Assembly (NCBI GenBank): GCA_947500875.1
Contig: CANMUN010000016.1
Span: forward strand, 1-46,305
Origin: Flavobacteriales bacterium
GTDB taxonomy: Bacteria > Bacteroidota > Bacteroidia > Flavobacteriales_D > Crocinitomicaceae
DNA length: 46,305 bases
Direction of reading: 5' to 3'
In this document: positions 8,355-18,100 of the stretch, piece by piece
How positions within the stretch are numbered: the first letter of the stretch is position 1
Layout: every line of letters begins with the position of its first letter
Notes under the pieces: generated by a model
Database searches by the model: none
What the model saw: the letters and a program-made list of their open reading frames with translations, nothing else
What the model was told of the DNA's origin: nothing
Position numbers and translations under genes: made by a program

Positions 8355-8792
8355 ATGAGACTTGTAGCCCTTTTCATTTTTACCTTCTCCTTAGTGGTAT
8401 TAACCCCTTCTTGCAGCAAATATCCTAACGGCCCTGGATTTACTTTAAGGACTAAATCCAATCGCTTGGTCAACGATTGGAAGCTAACGAGTTACATGGA
8501 AAACGGTGTAGAATACATCGATGCTGTACCACAATTGAAAATGGTCATTGAGAAAGATGGAACCTATTCGCGCCATTCTACCGAATTGGTATTGAACCAA
8601 TTGCAATCGGTGTTTGAGCACGGAACCTGGGCATTCAATGATGAAAAAACCTCCATGTTTCTTCAAGCGGAAGATGCAGATTTACCCGTGGAGTTCTCGA
8701 TTCGGGAGTTGAGGGCCAAGAAGTTAGTCATTCAATACTACAACAAAATAACCAACAGAACTTATTTGTATACCTATACTACCGATAAGTAA
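8355..8792 (+). CDS. Small lipoprotein, lipocalin-like
   Basis: The 145-residue protein has a signal peptide ending in LTPSC with lipidated Cys20. The mature part shows RTKSNRLVNDWKLTSY, an IEKDGTYSRH strand, FEHGTWAF, and a C-terminal strand ending YLYTYTTD. This is the up-and-down barrel pattern of lipocalin-like lipoproteins. The order RxKxxRLxxxW, DGTY, HGxW is shared with the preceding lipoprotein. It has its own TAnnTTTG promoter, so the pair need not be co-regulated. It ends two bases before the convergent 3-hydroxyanthranilate dioxygenase gene. I cannot assign a ligand. Confidence 0.72.
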   Translation: MRLVALFIFTFSLVVLTPSCSKYPNGPGFTLRTKSNRLVNDWKLTSYMENGVEYIDAVPQLKMVIEKDGTYSRHSTELVLNQLQSVFEHGTWAFNDEKTSMFLQAEDADLPVEFSIRELRAKKLVIQYYNKITNRTYLYTYTTDK

Positions 8793-8794
8793 AA

Positions 8795-9319
8795 CTAAGA
8801 AAATCGAGGGTCTGCCGACATTACGTGTCCACAGCTTTTACAGGTGCGCATTTCTTCGGAGCCGTAAAATTCTCGAAAACGGGGAATGAAGTCTTTTTCA
8901 ATGTTTTCCAAGAAAAACCGGTAGGATTTAAGTTCAGCGTTGCAATTTTCACAAAACCAAAACAACCCGTCGGTTAAATCAGTTCCTTTACGTACCCGTT
9001 CGATGACCAATCCTACGGTGTTTTCACCTCGGATCGGCGAATGCGGGGTATGGGCAGGTAATAAGAACATATCGCCTTCTTTAACCAAAATATCTTGGGG
9101 TTTTCCCTCGTGTTGTATTCTCACCGTAATATCGCCTTCCAGCTGGTAAAATAACTCTTCACTTTCATTGTAGTGGTAGTCTTTTCGGGCATTCGGTCCT
9201 CCTACAACCATCACAATGAAATCTCCAGCGTTATGGTAAAGGTTTTTGTTGGAAACAGGAGGCTTGAGAAGGTCTCGGTTGTCCTTAATCCATTGGTGCA
9301 AGTTGAATGGTGCGATCAT
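8795..9319 (-). CDS. nbaC: 3-hydroxyanthranilate 3,4-dioxygenase
   Basis: This 174-residue cupin enzyme opens the ring of 3-hydroxyanthranilate in the kynurenine pathway, giving a precursor of quinolinate and NAD or entering tryptophan breakdown. The iron ligands are H49 and E55 (YHYNESEE) and H93 (PAHTPHSP). R45 and R97 occupy the substrate-carboxylate positions. The C-terminus keeps the rubredoxin-like site with C123/C126 (CENC) and C160/C163 (CKSC), a mark of the bacterial type. Length is normal. No other kynurenine gene is nearby: it follows folA after a 30-base gap and could be read from the thyA-folA unit. Confidence 0.95.
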   Translation of the reverse strand: MIAPFNLHQWIKDNRDLLKPPVSNKNLYHNAGDFIVMVVGGPNARKDYHYNESEELFYQLEGDITVRIQHEGKPQDILVKEGDMFLLPAHTPHSPIRGENTVGLVIERVRKGTDLTDGLFWFCENCNAELKSYRFFLENIEKDFIPRFREFYGSEEMRTCKSCGHVMSADPRFS

Positions 9320-9349
9320 CTTCTGGTTTTAATTAAAATTACGCATTTT

Positions 9350-9856
9350 CTAGGTACGATAAAATCGGTATATGGTAAATGGGTTCGAGTGCCTTTCGTC
9401 TGGAACTTGCCTCAACAGAACTTCCTTTTGCCATTCGCTTTCATCGAACTCGGGAAAAAAAGTGTCTGCCCCAAAAACTCCGTCGATTTTCGTCAGGTAA
9501 ATTTCACTCAATTCGAGCTCTTCCAAAGCTAAACGGTATATTTCTCCACCGCCAATGATAAAGAGGGTTCTTGAGTCCTCCTTGAATTGCTCCAAGCACG
9601 AAGCCATGTTTTGAAATACAAAACAGTCTTTTGCGGTAAAACTACGCGACCTGGATAAAATGCAATTGACGCGTTTCGGTAAGGGCCTGTATTTTTCCGG
9701 AATGGAATCATAGTTTTTCCTTCCCATCACTACGATGTGCCCTTCGGTCCTCGTTTTAAAAAACTTCATGTCGTTGGGAAGGTTCCACATAAGGTCGTTG
9801 TTTCGACCAATTCCACGTTCTGAATCCATGGCTGCTATTAGGGCTATTTTAATCAT
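9350..9856 (-). CDS. folA: Dihydrofolate reductase
   Basis: The 168-residue enzyme reduces dihydrofolate to tetrahydrofolate with NADPH. Visible motifs are [27 protein letters not shown], which holds the Met20-type loop and the active-site acidic residue, then [12 protein letters not shown] and the [17 protein letters not shown] loop. The length is standard. Its ATG overlaps the thyA stop by four bases (ATGA), so translation is coupled to thymidylate synthase, whose dihydrofolate product it recycles. Confidence 0.96.
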   Translation of the reverse strand: MIKIALIAAMDSERGIGRNNDLMWNLPNDMKFFKTRTEGHIVVMGRKNYDSIPEKYRPLPKRVNCILSRSRSFTAKDCFVFQNMASCLEQFKEDSRTLFIIGGGEIYRLALEELELSEIYLTKIDGVFGADTFFPEFDESEWQKEVLLRQVPDERHSNPFTIYRFYRT

Positions 9857-10647
9857 ACCGCAACTTCTGCTTTAATGTGAGGATGGGGGTCGTATCCCAC
9901 CAATTCAAAGTCTTCGTAGGTAAAATCAAAAATGGAAGTAACCCTTGGATTGATTTTCATAAGGGGAAGTGCTTTGCAGGGGCGGCTCAACTGCAGACGA
10001 GCTTGTTCAAGGTGATTTAAGTACAGGTGGGTGTCTCCCATGGTATGGATGAATTCACCGGGTTTTAATCCGCAAACTTGGGCAATCATCATGGTCAGTA
10101 ACGCATATGAGGCAATGTTGAAAGGTATTCCTAAGAAAGTGTCGGCACTGCGTTGGTATAATTGACAGCTCAATTTGCCTTCGGCAACATAAAACTGGAA
10201 AAGGGTGTGGCACGGCGGCAAGGCCATTTCGTTAACGCATGCAACATTCCATGCGGAAACAATCATCCTTCGCGAATTCGGGTTGTGCTTGATTTGCTCT
10301 ATGACCTGGGATATCTGGTCAATCGATGAGCCGTCCGGGGTGGGCCAACTTCTCCACTGGTATCCATACACAGGACCTAAATTCCCGTTCTCATCCGCCC
10401 ATTCATCCCAAATACTCACTTTGTTTTCTTTTAGGTATTGAATGTTGGTATCTCCTTTTAAGAACCAAAGCAACTCGTGGATGATGGATCGAAGGTGAAG
10501 CTTTTTCGTGGTCACCAGTGGAAATCCCTCCTCAAGATTAAAGCGCATTTGATATCCAAATACGGACAAAGTGCCTGTTCCAGTTCGATCGGATTTTTTT
10601 GTTCCGTTTTCTAAGAGGTGTTGAAGTAAGCGATGGTATTGTTCCAT
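9853..10647 (-). CDS. thyA: Thymidylate synthase
   Basis: The 264-residue enzyme methylates dUMP to dTMP, using methylene-tetrahydrofolate and releasing dihydrofolate. The catalytic cysteine is C146 in [12 protein letters not shown], the same residue number as in E. coli. [11 protein letters not shown] near the start binds phosphate, and [22 protein letters not shown] and GDTHLYLNH are intact. It is full length. It is first in the thyA-folA unit. The upstream TAACTTCG on the minus strand is only a weak promoter match. Confidence 0.97.
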   Translation of the reverse strand: MEQYHRLLQHLLENGTKKSDRTGTGTLSVFGYQMRFNLEEGFPLVTTKKLHLRSIIHELLWFLKGDTNIQYLKENKVSIWDEWADENGNLGPVYGYQWRSWPTPDGSSIDQISQVIEQIKHNPNSRRMIVSAWNVACVNEMALPPCHTLFQFYVAEGKLSCQLYQRSADTFLGIPFNIASYALLTMMIAQVCGLKPGEFIHTMGDTHLYLNHLEQARLQLSRPCKALPLMKINPRVTSIFDFTYEDFELVGYDPHPHIKAEVAV

Positions 10648-10752
10648 GGAGTTACGAAGTTACATCTGATTACAATTCCAATTCCGAGGGAAGACGGGTA
10701 TTTATCAACCGCTTAATCAACAGGGTGCATAATTATTTTTTACTTTAGCCCC

Positions 10753-11175
10753 GTGAAAACGGTATTATTCTCTTTGATGGTGTCGGTGCTTTATGTGCAT
10801 GCTAACGCTCAAAAAGCCGTCAAGATACCTAGAAAACTACGAGGGGTTTACACGGGAATACAACCTGCGTATGCTTTTCGTAGCGAAGGAAAAGACCTTC
10901 GGTTTTCTGCGATTTCCTTAGAAATTAGCATTGATAAATATACGGTTAGTTTGTGCTTTACCGATCAGAAATATTGCCCCGTGGAAAAGTCGCTCGAATT
11001 CACCTTGAATCGGCAGGCGCAACAGCCCAAGAAATGCTATAAAATGCTGGTGCGTCAACCGGGTTCCTTCCTCATGGAAGAATGGACCGTTAATCTCAAG
11101 ACAAAAGAACTGCTGCGTAAAGGAATTTTCCCGCAACCCGACACGCGTTTAATCCGATTACGGAATATAAAGTGA
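10753..11175 (+). CDS. Small exported protein of unknown function
   Basis: The 140-residue product starts at GTG and has a clear signal peptide (hydrophobic residues 4-15, cleavage probably after HANA). The mature part is basic, with KIPRKLRGVYTG, a central beta-rich segment, and cysteines in SLCFTDQKYCP and KKCYKM. The three cysteines could include one disulfide in the periplasm. I recognise no family. A TACTTTAG box lies four bases upstream of the GTG, which would give an almost leaderless transcript. Its last 18 bases overlap the 3' end of the convergent histidine kinase. Confidence 0.55.
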   Translation: MKTVLFSLMVSVLYVHANAQKAVKIPRKLRGVYTGIQPAYAFRSEGKDLRFSAISLEISIDKYTVSLCFTDQKYCPVEKSLEFTLNRQAQQPKKCYKMLVRQPGSFLMEEWTVNLKTKELLRKGIFPQPDTRLIRLRNIK

Positions 11176-12486
11176 AAAGGTGGTTCCTTTACCCAATGCA
11201 CTTTTTACGAGTACTTTTCCTCCATGTGCCTCGGTGATCAGTTTAACGTAATACAATCCCAAACCAAACCCTTTAACGTTATGAAGGTTTCCGGTGGGTA
11301 CTCGGTAAAACTTATCGAAAATCATGGATAAATTCTCTTTTTTAATACCGATGCCATTGTCGGTTATTTCTATCCAAAGGCCATTTTTCTCATCCCGGGT
11401 GCTCAAATGAATTTCGGGCGTGCCTTCGCAGTATTTAACCGCATTATCCAGTAAATTGTAAATTACGTTGGTGAGGTGTACGTTATCTGCTTGGATGATG
11501 TGGTGGGAGGCGTTGAGGTTTACATGGATGCTTCCGCCGCGCTCCAGGTGATGCAATTCAAAATTCTCCTTTACTTCCTCTAAAAGCTCATTCACGTTAA
11601 ATTCCTGTTTATTCAAAACAACGTGGTCTTTGTCAAGTTTTGCCACGTTGAGTACGCGTTCAACCTGATGCTCTAATCGTTTATTTTCTTTGTAAATAAT
11701 TCCAGCATATTTGTGCGCTTTATCCGTCTCTAAAGGGTTGGACCGAAGAATCATCTCGGCGGATAGGCTGATGGTGGAGATCGGAGTTTTAAGTTCGTGC
11801 GTCATGTTGTTGATAAAGTCGGTTTTGACCTCAGCAAGTCGGTTTTGACGTAAAATGATGGATACGGCAAATGCAAAAAACAAGGAAACGACCAACAACA
11901 TGATGATTAAATAAATCCACGGCGAAATATCGGTGGCCATTTCCAGCTCTTTTACAGGGAGCTCTGGAAAGAAAACGGTGAAATAGTGGCCATCTTTTTT
12001 GAGGTTCAATATTTCGGGGCTCACCGCAGAAGTTGCCTGACTTTCCTGTACATAAATCGAATCCTGTTTGTAAGTTATTTTGTTGCTTAGGGTAATAGAA
12101 TCTGTGAAACAATCGTAAATTCCGTAATAGAAATCCCGTTGAATGGTTTGTTCGTAAAATGCGCGTTTGAGCAAGTTTTCCAAATACAGCATCGGAAGGT
12201 CTTCATTGATGTTAATGGCCACCGTATAATGCGAATCCCCAACTTTGTGAATGGCTCCGTAGAGTTCGGGGGTTAATCCTTCCTTTTTTTGAATTTTTGC
12301 CAACACATTTAACAATGAGAGATGCATTAAATCATCGAATTCTTTCCGTTTTAGGCTGTCTTCTTTGTGCTGTATGGTCATGCTAACCGCTTGGGTTTCC
12401 ATGGCTTGACGGATCCAAAATAACTGAACCACCAATATGGAGAATAGCGCAATTAGACCAAGAATTACTACCCTTTTTACTTTCAT
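11158..12486 (-). CDS. Membrane sensor histidine kinase (orphan)
   Basis: The 442-residue kinase has a transmembrane helix at about 6-25, a periplasmic sensor of about 160 residues, and a second helix at 189-212. Then come the HisKA domain with H230 (NNMTHELKTPIS) and an HATPase_c domain with an N box (IYNLLDNAVKY), G1 (DNGIGI), F box (FDKFYRV) and G2 (GFGLGLYYVK). No HAMP domain is evident. The layout resembles the classical HK853/PhoR-type kinases of Bacteroidota. No response regulator gene is adjacent; the partner must be elsewhere. It starts two bases after the stop of the ferredoxin-NADP reductase gene, so both are one transcription unit. Confidence 0.92.
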   Translation of the reverse strand: MKVKRVVILGLIALFSILVVQLFWIRQAMETQAVSMTIQHKEDSLKRKEFDDLMHLSLLNVLAKIQKKEGLTPELYGAIHKVGDSHYTVAININEDLPMLYLENLLKRAFYEQTIQRDFYYGIYDCFTDSITLSNKITYKQDSIYVQESQATSAVSPEILNLKKDGHYFTVFFPELPVKELEMATDISPWIYLIIMLLVVSLFFAFAVSIILRQNRLAEVKTDFINNMTHELKTPISTISLSAEMILRSNPLETDKAHKYAGIIYKENKRLEHQVERVLNVAKLDKDHVVLNKQEFNVNELLEEVKENFELHHLERGGSIHVNLNASHHIIQADNVHLTNVIYNLLDNAVKYCEGTPEIHLSTRDEKNGLWIEITDNGIGIKKENLSMIFDKFYRVPTGNLHNVKGFGLGLYYVKLITEAHGGKVLVKSALGKGTTFSLYIP

Positions 12487-12488
12487 GG

Positions 12489-13502
12489 TTATGCAAATCC
12501 TTGAACGCCGTTCACCGTGGTATATTTTAAAACGTTCTTCTTCTCCGGATGGATTCTTGCAAAAGCCGATTGTACGGCCAGGGTTCCTTCATGGAAGCCG
12601 CAAAGGATAAGTTTGAGTTTGTTTTCATACGTATTCACGTCTCCCACCGCATAAATACCCGGCACATTGGTCGAATAATCGAGGGTATTTACCTTGATGG
12701 CGCCTTTTTCCAACTCTAAGCCCCAATCAGCGATGGGTCCTAGGCTCGGTTTTAAACCGAAGAGGGGTATAAAATGATCCGCTTCTCGGTGAATTTCGCC
12801 CTGCGATTGGTGGTTAATAATGACTTTCTGCAAACCGTTTTCTCCTTCTAGACCGGTGACCTCTGCTTCGGTAATCAATTCGATTCGACCTTGTTCCGAT
12901 AAGTCGATGACTTTTTGAACGGAATCGAGGTGGCCTCGGAATGAGGCGCTCCGGTGCACCAGGGTTACTTTAGAAGCAATGGAATTTTCCACCAAGTATA
13001 TCGACCAATCCAAAGCGGAATCTCCTCCTCCCGCTAACACACATCGTTTGTCTTGGTACATTGCTGGATCTTTGATGATGTATTCTACCCCTCGGTCCTC
13101 GAATTGCTCAAGGGTTGCGATAGGGGGTTTTCTGGGTTCGAAAACACCAAGGCCTCCAGCAATAATTACGATAGGTGCAGCATGTTGTGTACCTTTGACG
13201 GTAGTAACTTTAAAGGTGTTATTCTCCATTTTTTCAATGCTTTGGGCCGCCTCTCCGAGGGTGAATCCGGGCTTAAAAGGCGCCGCTTGCAGCATTAATT
13301 TGTCGATCAATTCTCCCGCCAAAATTTCTGGAAACCCCGGGATGTCGTAGATGGGTTTTTTGGGATAGATCTCGGAGCATTGTCCTCCCGGTTGCGGCAA
13401 TGAATCAATCAGGTGGCACCTAAGTTTAAGTAAACCCGCTTCGAATACGGTGAACAAACCTACTGGTCCCGCACCAATGATAATTATATCCGTTTCAATC
13501 AT
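12489..13502 (-). CDS. Ferredoxin--NADP reductase, thioredoxin-reductase type
   Basis: The 337-residue flavoprotein is built like thioredoxin reductase: an FAD-binding GAGPVG near residue 10, an NADPH-binding AGGGDSALD segment, and a C-terminal YAVGDV flavin motif. The CxxC redox pair of true thioredoxin reductases is absent, which marks the FNR branch found in Firmicutes and Bacteroidota. It transfers electrons between NADPH and ferredoxin or flavodoxin in the cytoplasm. No ferredoxin gene lies beside it; the linked gene is a sensor kinase. The ATG at 13502 gives the normal N-terminus MIETDIIIIGAGP. Confidence 0.9.
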   Translation of the reverse strand: MIETDIIIIGAGPVGLFTVFEAGLLKLRCHLIDSLPQPGGQCSEIYPKKPIYDIPGFPEILAGELIDKLMLQAAPFKPGFTLGEAAQSIEKMENNTFKVTTVKGTQHAAPIVIIAGGLGVFEPRKPPIATLEQFEDRGVEYIIKDPAMYQDKRCVLAGGGDSALDWSIYLVENSIASKVTLVHRSASFRGHLDSVQKVIDLSEQGRIELITEAEVTGLEGENGLQKVIINHQSQGEIHREADHFIPLFGLKPSLGPIADWGLELEKGAIKVNTLDYSTNVPGIYAVGDVNTYENKLKLILCGFHEGTLAVQSAFARIHPEKKNVLKYTTVNGVQGFA

Positions 13503-13545
13503 TTTTACAATTTAAATTCAATAACAAAGCATTCTTCAAATGGTT

Positions 13546-14529
13546 TTAGAAGGCAGGAAAGGTTGGTTTGTTGCCCACGATCTGTTCGATGTTCTCCATA
13601 ATTTCAGAGGACAATAAGCCTACATGGTCCAAGGAAGCTAAGTTCTCGTGGAGTTGAGCTTCTTGGCTTGCACCTAAAATTACGGTATTCACGTTGGGAT
13701 TTTTTAAACACCAAGCAATGCTCATTTGGGCTAAACTGATGCCGAGCTCACTGGCAAGGTTGGCAAGTTTACGGGTGGTTTCCACTTTCTCGGGAGTTAG
13801 GTTTTTCTCACGAAGCCACTCCAATCCCTCCATGCCTAAACGGGTGTCGATTGGATTTGAATCAATGTATTTTCCGGACAACACTCCGGAAGCCAGGGGA
13901 GACCAAATGGTCGTACCCAATCCCACCGTTTTGTAGATTTGGTCGAATTCCACTTCTACCTTGTGGCGCGCAAATACGTTATATTCAGGTTGTTCTACTA
14001 CCGGTCCAATTAAATGGTTCTGTTTAGCGAACACATGAGCCTCCATGATTTCCTGGGCGCTCCACTCCGAAGTTCCCCAGTACAATACCTTGCCTTGTTC
14101 AATTAAATGGTGCATCGCCCAAACCGTTTCCTCAATGGGCGTTTTTTTGTCGGGCCTATGGCATAAATATAAGTCCAGGTAATCCACCTGTAGCCGCTCC
14201 ATCGCTTGATGGCATGCTTCAAAAACGTGCTTGCGGTTCAGGCCTTTCTGCGTTGGGAGTTGACCTCCTGCGCCGAAAAACACTTTACTGCTAACGATAA
14301 AACTGTCCCTAGACCAGCCGCTTTTTCTCAAGACCTTTCCCATGACAGTCTCGCTCATTCCGCGGGCATAAATTTCTGCGTTATCGAAAAAATTCACCCC
14401 ATGATCATAGGCGACGCCCATGAGTCGCTCCACCAACGATTCATCGATTTGCTTTCCAAAAGTCAGCCATGAACCAAAGGATAGCCGGCTGATGGGAAGT
14501 CCTGTTTTTCCTAAATTGTTGTATTCCAT
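13546..14529 (-). CDS. Aldo/keto reductase, voltage-gated potassium channel beta-subunit-like
   Basis: The 327-residue NADPH-dependent oxidoreductase has a complete AKR tetrad: D49 and Y54 (FFDNAEIYARG), K82 (SSKVFF) and H124 (LCHRPD). Other family marks are the start NNLGKTGLPISRLSFG, the WGTSEWSAQEI strand and the cofactor segment VNTVILGAS. It is closest to the AKR6/YghZ group related to mammalian Kv-beta subunits, which reduces aldehydes such as methylglyoxal. The substrate here is not shown by sequence. It is monocistronic, with its own TAATTTTG box, and diverges from the H-NOX operon. Confidence 0.92.
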   Translation of the reverse strand: MEYNNLGKTGLPISRLSFGSWLTFGKQIDESLVERLMGVAYDHGVNFFDNAEIYARGMSETVMGKVLRKSGWSRDSFIVSSKVFFGAGGQLPTQKGLNRKHVFEACHQAMERLQVDYLDLYLCHRPDKKTPIEETVWAMHHLIEQGKVLYWGTSEWSAQEIMEAHVFAKQNHLIGPVVEQPEYNVFARHKVEVEFDQIYKTVGLGTTIWSPLASGVLSGKYIDSNPIDTRLGMEGLEWLREKNLTPEKVETTRKLANLASELGISLAQMSIAWCLKNPNVNTVILGASQEAQLHENLASLDHVGLLSSEIMENIEQIVGNKPTFPAF

Positions 14530-14542
14530 CGGTTATTTTGTG

Positions 14543-14550
14543 CAAAATTA
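14543..14550 (-). promoter_or_regulatory. -7 box for the aldo/keto reductase
   Basis: Minus-strand TAATTTTG is a perfect TAnnTTTG box, 13 bases before the ATG. Confidence 0.6.
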
Positions 14551-14594
14551 CACATTTTACCTGCAGCGAGGCGTGAATTAATTCGAGGGTTTCT

Positions 14595-14602
14595 TAACTT
14601 TG
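14595..14602 (+). promoter_or_regulatory. -7 box for the H-NOX operon
   Basis: TAACTTTG is a perfect TAnnTTTG box ending nine bases before the H-NOX ATG at 14612. It covers the alternative TTG start at 14600, so the ATG is the true start. The leader would be only a few bases long. No -33 TTTG is seen. Confidence 0.6.
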
Positions 14603-14611
14603 AGTAAAAAA

Positions 14612-15154
14612 ATGTACGGACTCGTCAACAAAGCAATCAAGGATTTGGTGGTAAATAACTACGGCTCGGATAAGTGGGAGGAAATCGCCCGTAGGTCGGA
14701 TTTTCACGATCCTGAATTTGTGGGCTTGCAAGCCTACGATGATGCATTGACCTACCGACTTGTCGGCAATGCTTCTGCGGTTCTTGGAGCAAATGCCTCA
14801 GCCGTGCTTGAACTTTTCGGTGAGTATTGGATAACCTATACGGCCGACGAAGGATACGGCGAACTTATGGATTTGTGCGGGGATAACTTTGTGGAGTTCC
14901 TTGGGAATTTAGACATGCTCCACATGCGCATGAACAGCATGATGCCACAACTTGCACCCCCTCAGTTTTCCGTTCAGAACGAAACGGAAAATTCCGTTGA
15001 ACTTTTGTACAGAAGTCACCGCGAAGGACTTGTTCCGATGTTGTTCGGTTTGATTCGAGGTCTAGGTAAACGATTTAACCTCACCTGCAGCGTTGAAACC
15101 TTGTCCTCCAAAAGCGAATCCCAGGACTACCATCTTTTCTTAATTCGTTGGTAA
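14612..15154 (+). CDS. H-NOX haem-based nitric oxide sensor
   Basis: The 180-residue soluble protein begins MYGLVNKAIKDLV, the hallmark N-terminus of haem nitric oxide/oxygen-binding (HNOB) proteins. The proximal haem ligand is H104 (NLDMLHMRM), followed by a proline-rich APPQF turn. The haem propionates should be held by Y133, S135 and R137 of the YxSxR motif (YRSHR). The residue equivalent to the distal tyrosine 140 of oxygen-binding H-NOX is P142, so no distal tyrosine is seen there; preference for NO over O2 is inferred. Length is normal. The stop overlaps the kinase ATG by one base (TAATG), so the two are translated together and the kinase is the expected partner. Confidence 0.94.
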   Translation: MYGLVNKAIKDLVVNNYGSDKWEEIARRSDFHDPEFVGLQAYDDALTYRLVGNASAVLGANASAVLELFGEYWITYTADEGYGELMDLCGDNFVEFLGNLDMLHMRMNSMMPQLAPPQFSVQNETENSVELLYRSHREGLVPMLFGLIRGLGKRFNLTCSVETLSSKSESQDYHLFLIRW

Positions 15155-18100
15155 TGCATTCGCAGGGGTTGGATTTTGATCAGTTATTTGCTGCCTTGGA
15201 ATTCGCCAATCCCCATACCTTGTTTGTGGATTTAGAACTCACCATTGTTAAAGTTGGAAAAGCCTTTAAAAAGAGTTCAACCCGGTGCAAAGAAGGTGAG
15301 CATTTCAACGAGGTATTTCGATGGTTGCCAGGTAACGGTTTTGAAAAGCTAACCGTTGACCGACAAATCCTTCAATTCGTAGAATCAACCACCGGCCATC
15401 AACGTTATAAAATATCCGGGCGTAAAACCGATTGGGGCTATGTATTGCATGGCAACCCGATTGTGAACGCTGAATTTCATATTTCGGATTACCATTTAAC
15501 GCTGAAGGACTTTTCACAACAGAATTACATCGCCGAATACCTTTTTCTGCTGCAATCTTCCTCCAAAGCCTTAGAGGAGCTTCAAACCATCAATAAAGAG
15601 TACCTCGAAAAAAACAAGGCCTTGGAACAAAGCCGGGAAGAGTTGATTTCTACTGCCTTATTTCCTAACGAAAATCCCAATCCGGTTTTGCGTGTGGATG
15701 ATAACTTCTCCCTACTATACAGCAATCCGGCATCCAAGGTGTTTCTTGGGGATTTTTCATTCGATCATGGAGTATTGACCGATCCCGAACTGAGGGAGTC
15801 GCTTTCCATGATTATCAACGATCAAAAAGACATTTCTTATTTTAATTTCGACCGGAATAAAAGAACCTATCTCCTGAACATTCGATGCAATAGCGTTCAA
15901 CGTTTTTTCAACATCTATGCCACCGATATCACGCGATTCGTTGAGCTGGAGGAAGAAAAGGAACGGGAAATGAAGCTTTTGAATAACCGTTTGGAAGAAC
16001 AACAACAGTTTTACGAGTACATACTCAACAATATACCTTCGGATATCGCGGTTTTTGACGAGCAACACCGTTACCTTTTCGTTAATCCTCAAGGCATTAA
16101 GAACGATGAGTTAAGGAAGTGGATTCTAGGAAAGGACGACTTTGAATACTGCAGTTATCGCGGATTGCCGGAGGACGGTGCTCGATACCGCCGAGAGAAA
16201 TTCCTTGAGGTACTGCGGGAAAACAAAGAGGTGGAATGGGAAGACGACCGAATGGATCGTTACGGTAATCGGTCCGTCATCATGCGCAGAATGCGTCCCA
16301 TTTTCAATGCAGCGACGCATAAAACCAATGTCGTAGGCTACGGCATTGACATTACTCAACGAAAATTGGCTGAAGAACGACTGGTTCAATCCAAAATTCG
16401 GCTTCAATTGCAGGAACAATTTTTAAATGCATCGAGCGATGCGATTCAAGTGGCCGGACAAGACGGGTATTTTGTGTACATCAATCAGGCAGCCTCCGAT
16501 CGATTGGGCATCACTGCGGATAAAATCCTAGACTACAAGGTCAGCGATATTGACCCTCAATTCAAAGATCCAAAAGCTTGGAAAGAACACCTTGCGTTCT
16601 TAAAGAAGCATGGAGAATTTTCGGCAGAGTCACTCAATGTAAATCAAAAAACGGGAGAGGTAATTGACGTCGAAGTTAAAGTACGTTATCTCGAAATTGA
16701 TGGTGAAGGTTATATCATCGCTGCTTCTCGCGATATCTCGGAGCGCAAGTTGAACGAACGGATTCTTAAGAATAAAACCGAGTTTCAGCGGTTAATCATG
16801 GAGGTTGCTACGGAATTCATCGATGTTCAACAGAACGATTTACAGCAATTGATCAATAATACGCTGGCACGCTTGGGTAATTTCATGCAAGTCGATCGGG
16901 TGTATATTTTTGATTACAACCATGAAAGAGAAACCACGTCCAATACCTACGAGTGGGCTGCTGAAGGCGTAGATCCAGAAATTGACAACTTACAGGATAT
17001 TCCTTACGAGTACGTTCCCGTATGGATTGAGACCCATTTTCAAGGAAAGAACATTGAGGTGGAGAATACTTCATTGCTGCCCGATGGGGGATTCAAGGAA
17101 TTGTTGCTAGAACAAAACATCAAGAGTTTAATTGCGCTTCCTATGATGCTGGAAGGAGTCTGCATTGGTTTTGTGGGCTTGGACAGCGTCAAAGATTATC
17201 GTCGGTTTTACGAAGATGAGAAGGTGCTATTAAACCTTCTTTCGAGGATGTTGGTGAATGTAAAAGAACGCATAAGGGCCACAACGGCCATTTATGAATC
17301 CAATGAGAAAATCCGCGTAATTAACGAAGAATTGCAACGCATTCTTCAAGCTGAAAAAACGGTTAATCTATTGGCCGACTCTTTTTTGACGGGCAACAAT
17401 TACGAGGATATTTGCTGGGATATTGTAGAGAATATCATTACCCAGCTCGACTTCGAAGATTGCGTTATCTACAAAGCCGATGGAAAAGAATTGGTTCAAA
17501 TTGCAGCGATGGGAAACAAGACTCGCCGGCGAAGAGAACTTGATCGGGCCTTGAGAATTCCTGTTGGACAAGGCATTGTAGGAACCGTGGCCAAAACGGG
17601 AAAACCTCTATTAATCTCTGATACCTCCTCCGATGACCGTTATATTGTGGACGATCAAATGCGGTTATCGGAACTCGCGGTTCCCATTAAAATTGGCAGA
17701 AAGGTATGGGGGGTAATTGATTCAGAAAACCGGAACAAGCATTTTTTTACCCAACTGCACGAAAGGGTATTGTTAACCGTAGCGAACATGTTGTCCCAGA
17801 AAATTGAGGCCATTGAGGAACAAACCATGAAGGAGAAGCTTCAAAAGGAAATCGTTGCCATGAACCAGGAGTTGGAGTCCAGAGTCATTGAAGAAACCAA
17901 CCGGAACATTGAACTTTCAAAGTCGATTACCGACCAGGAAAAATTGGTAACCATAGGAGAAATTGCCTCGGGAATTGCCCACGATTTAAATACGCCGCTT
18001 GGAGCCATCAAGATTGGAGCAGAAAGCATCCGTTACACCATCGATAACCTGTTAAATGTAGTTTCCTTGTGTACAGACCGTCAGATACAATTTGCCCTGA

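Noticed and set aside
14600..14611. TTG start for H-NOX at 14600.
   Set aside because: The TTG lies in the promoter -7 box, and H-NOX proteins start with MYGLVN as the ATG at 14612 gives.
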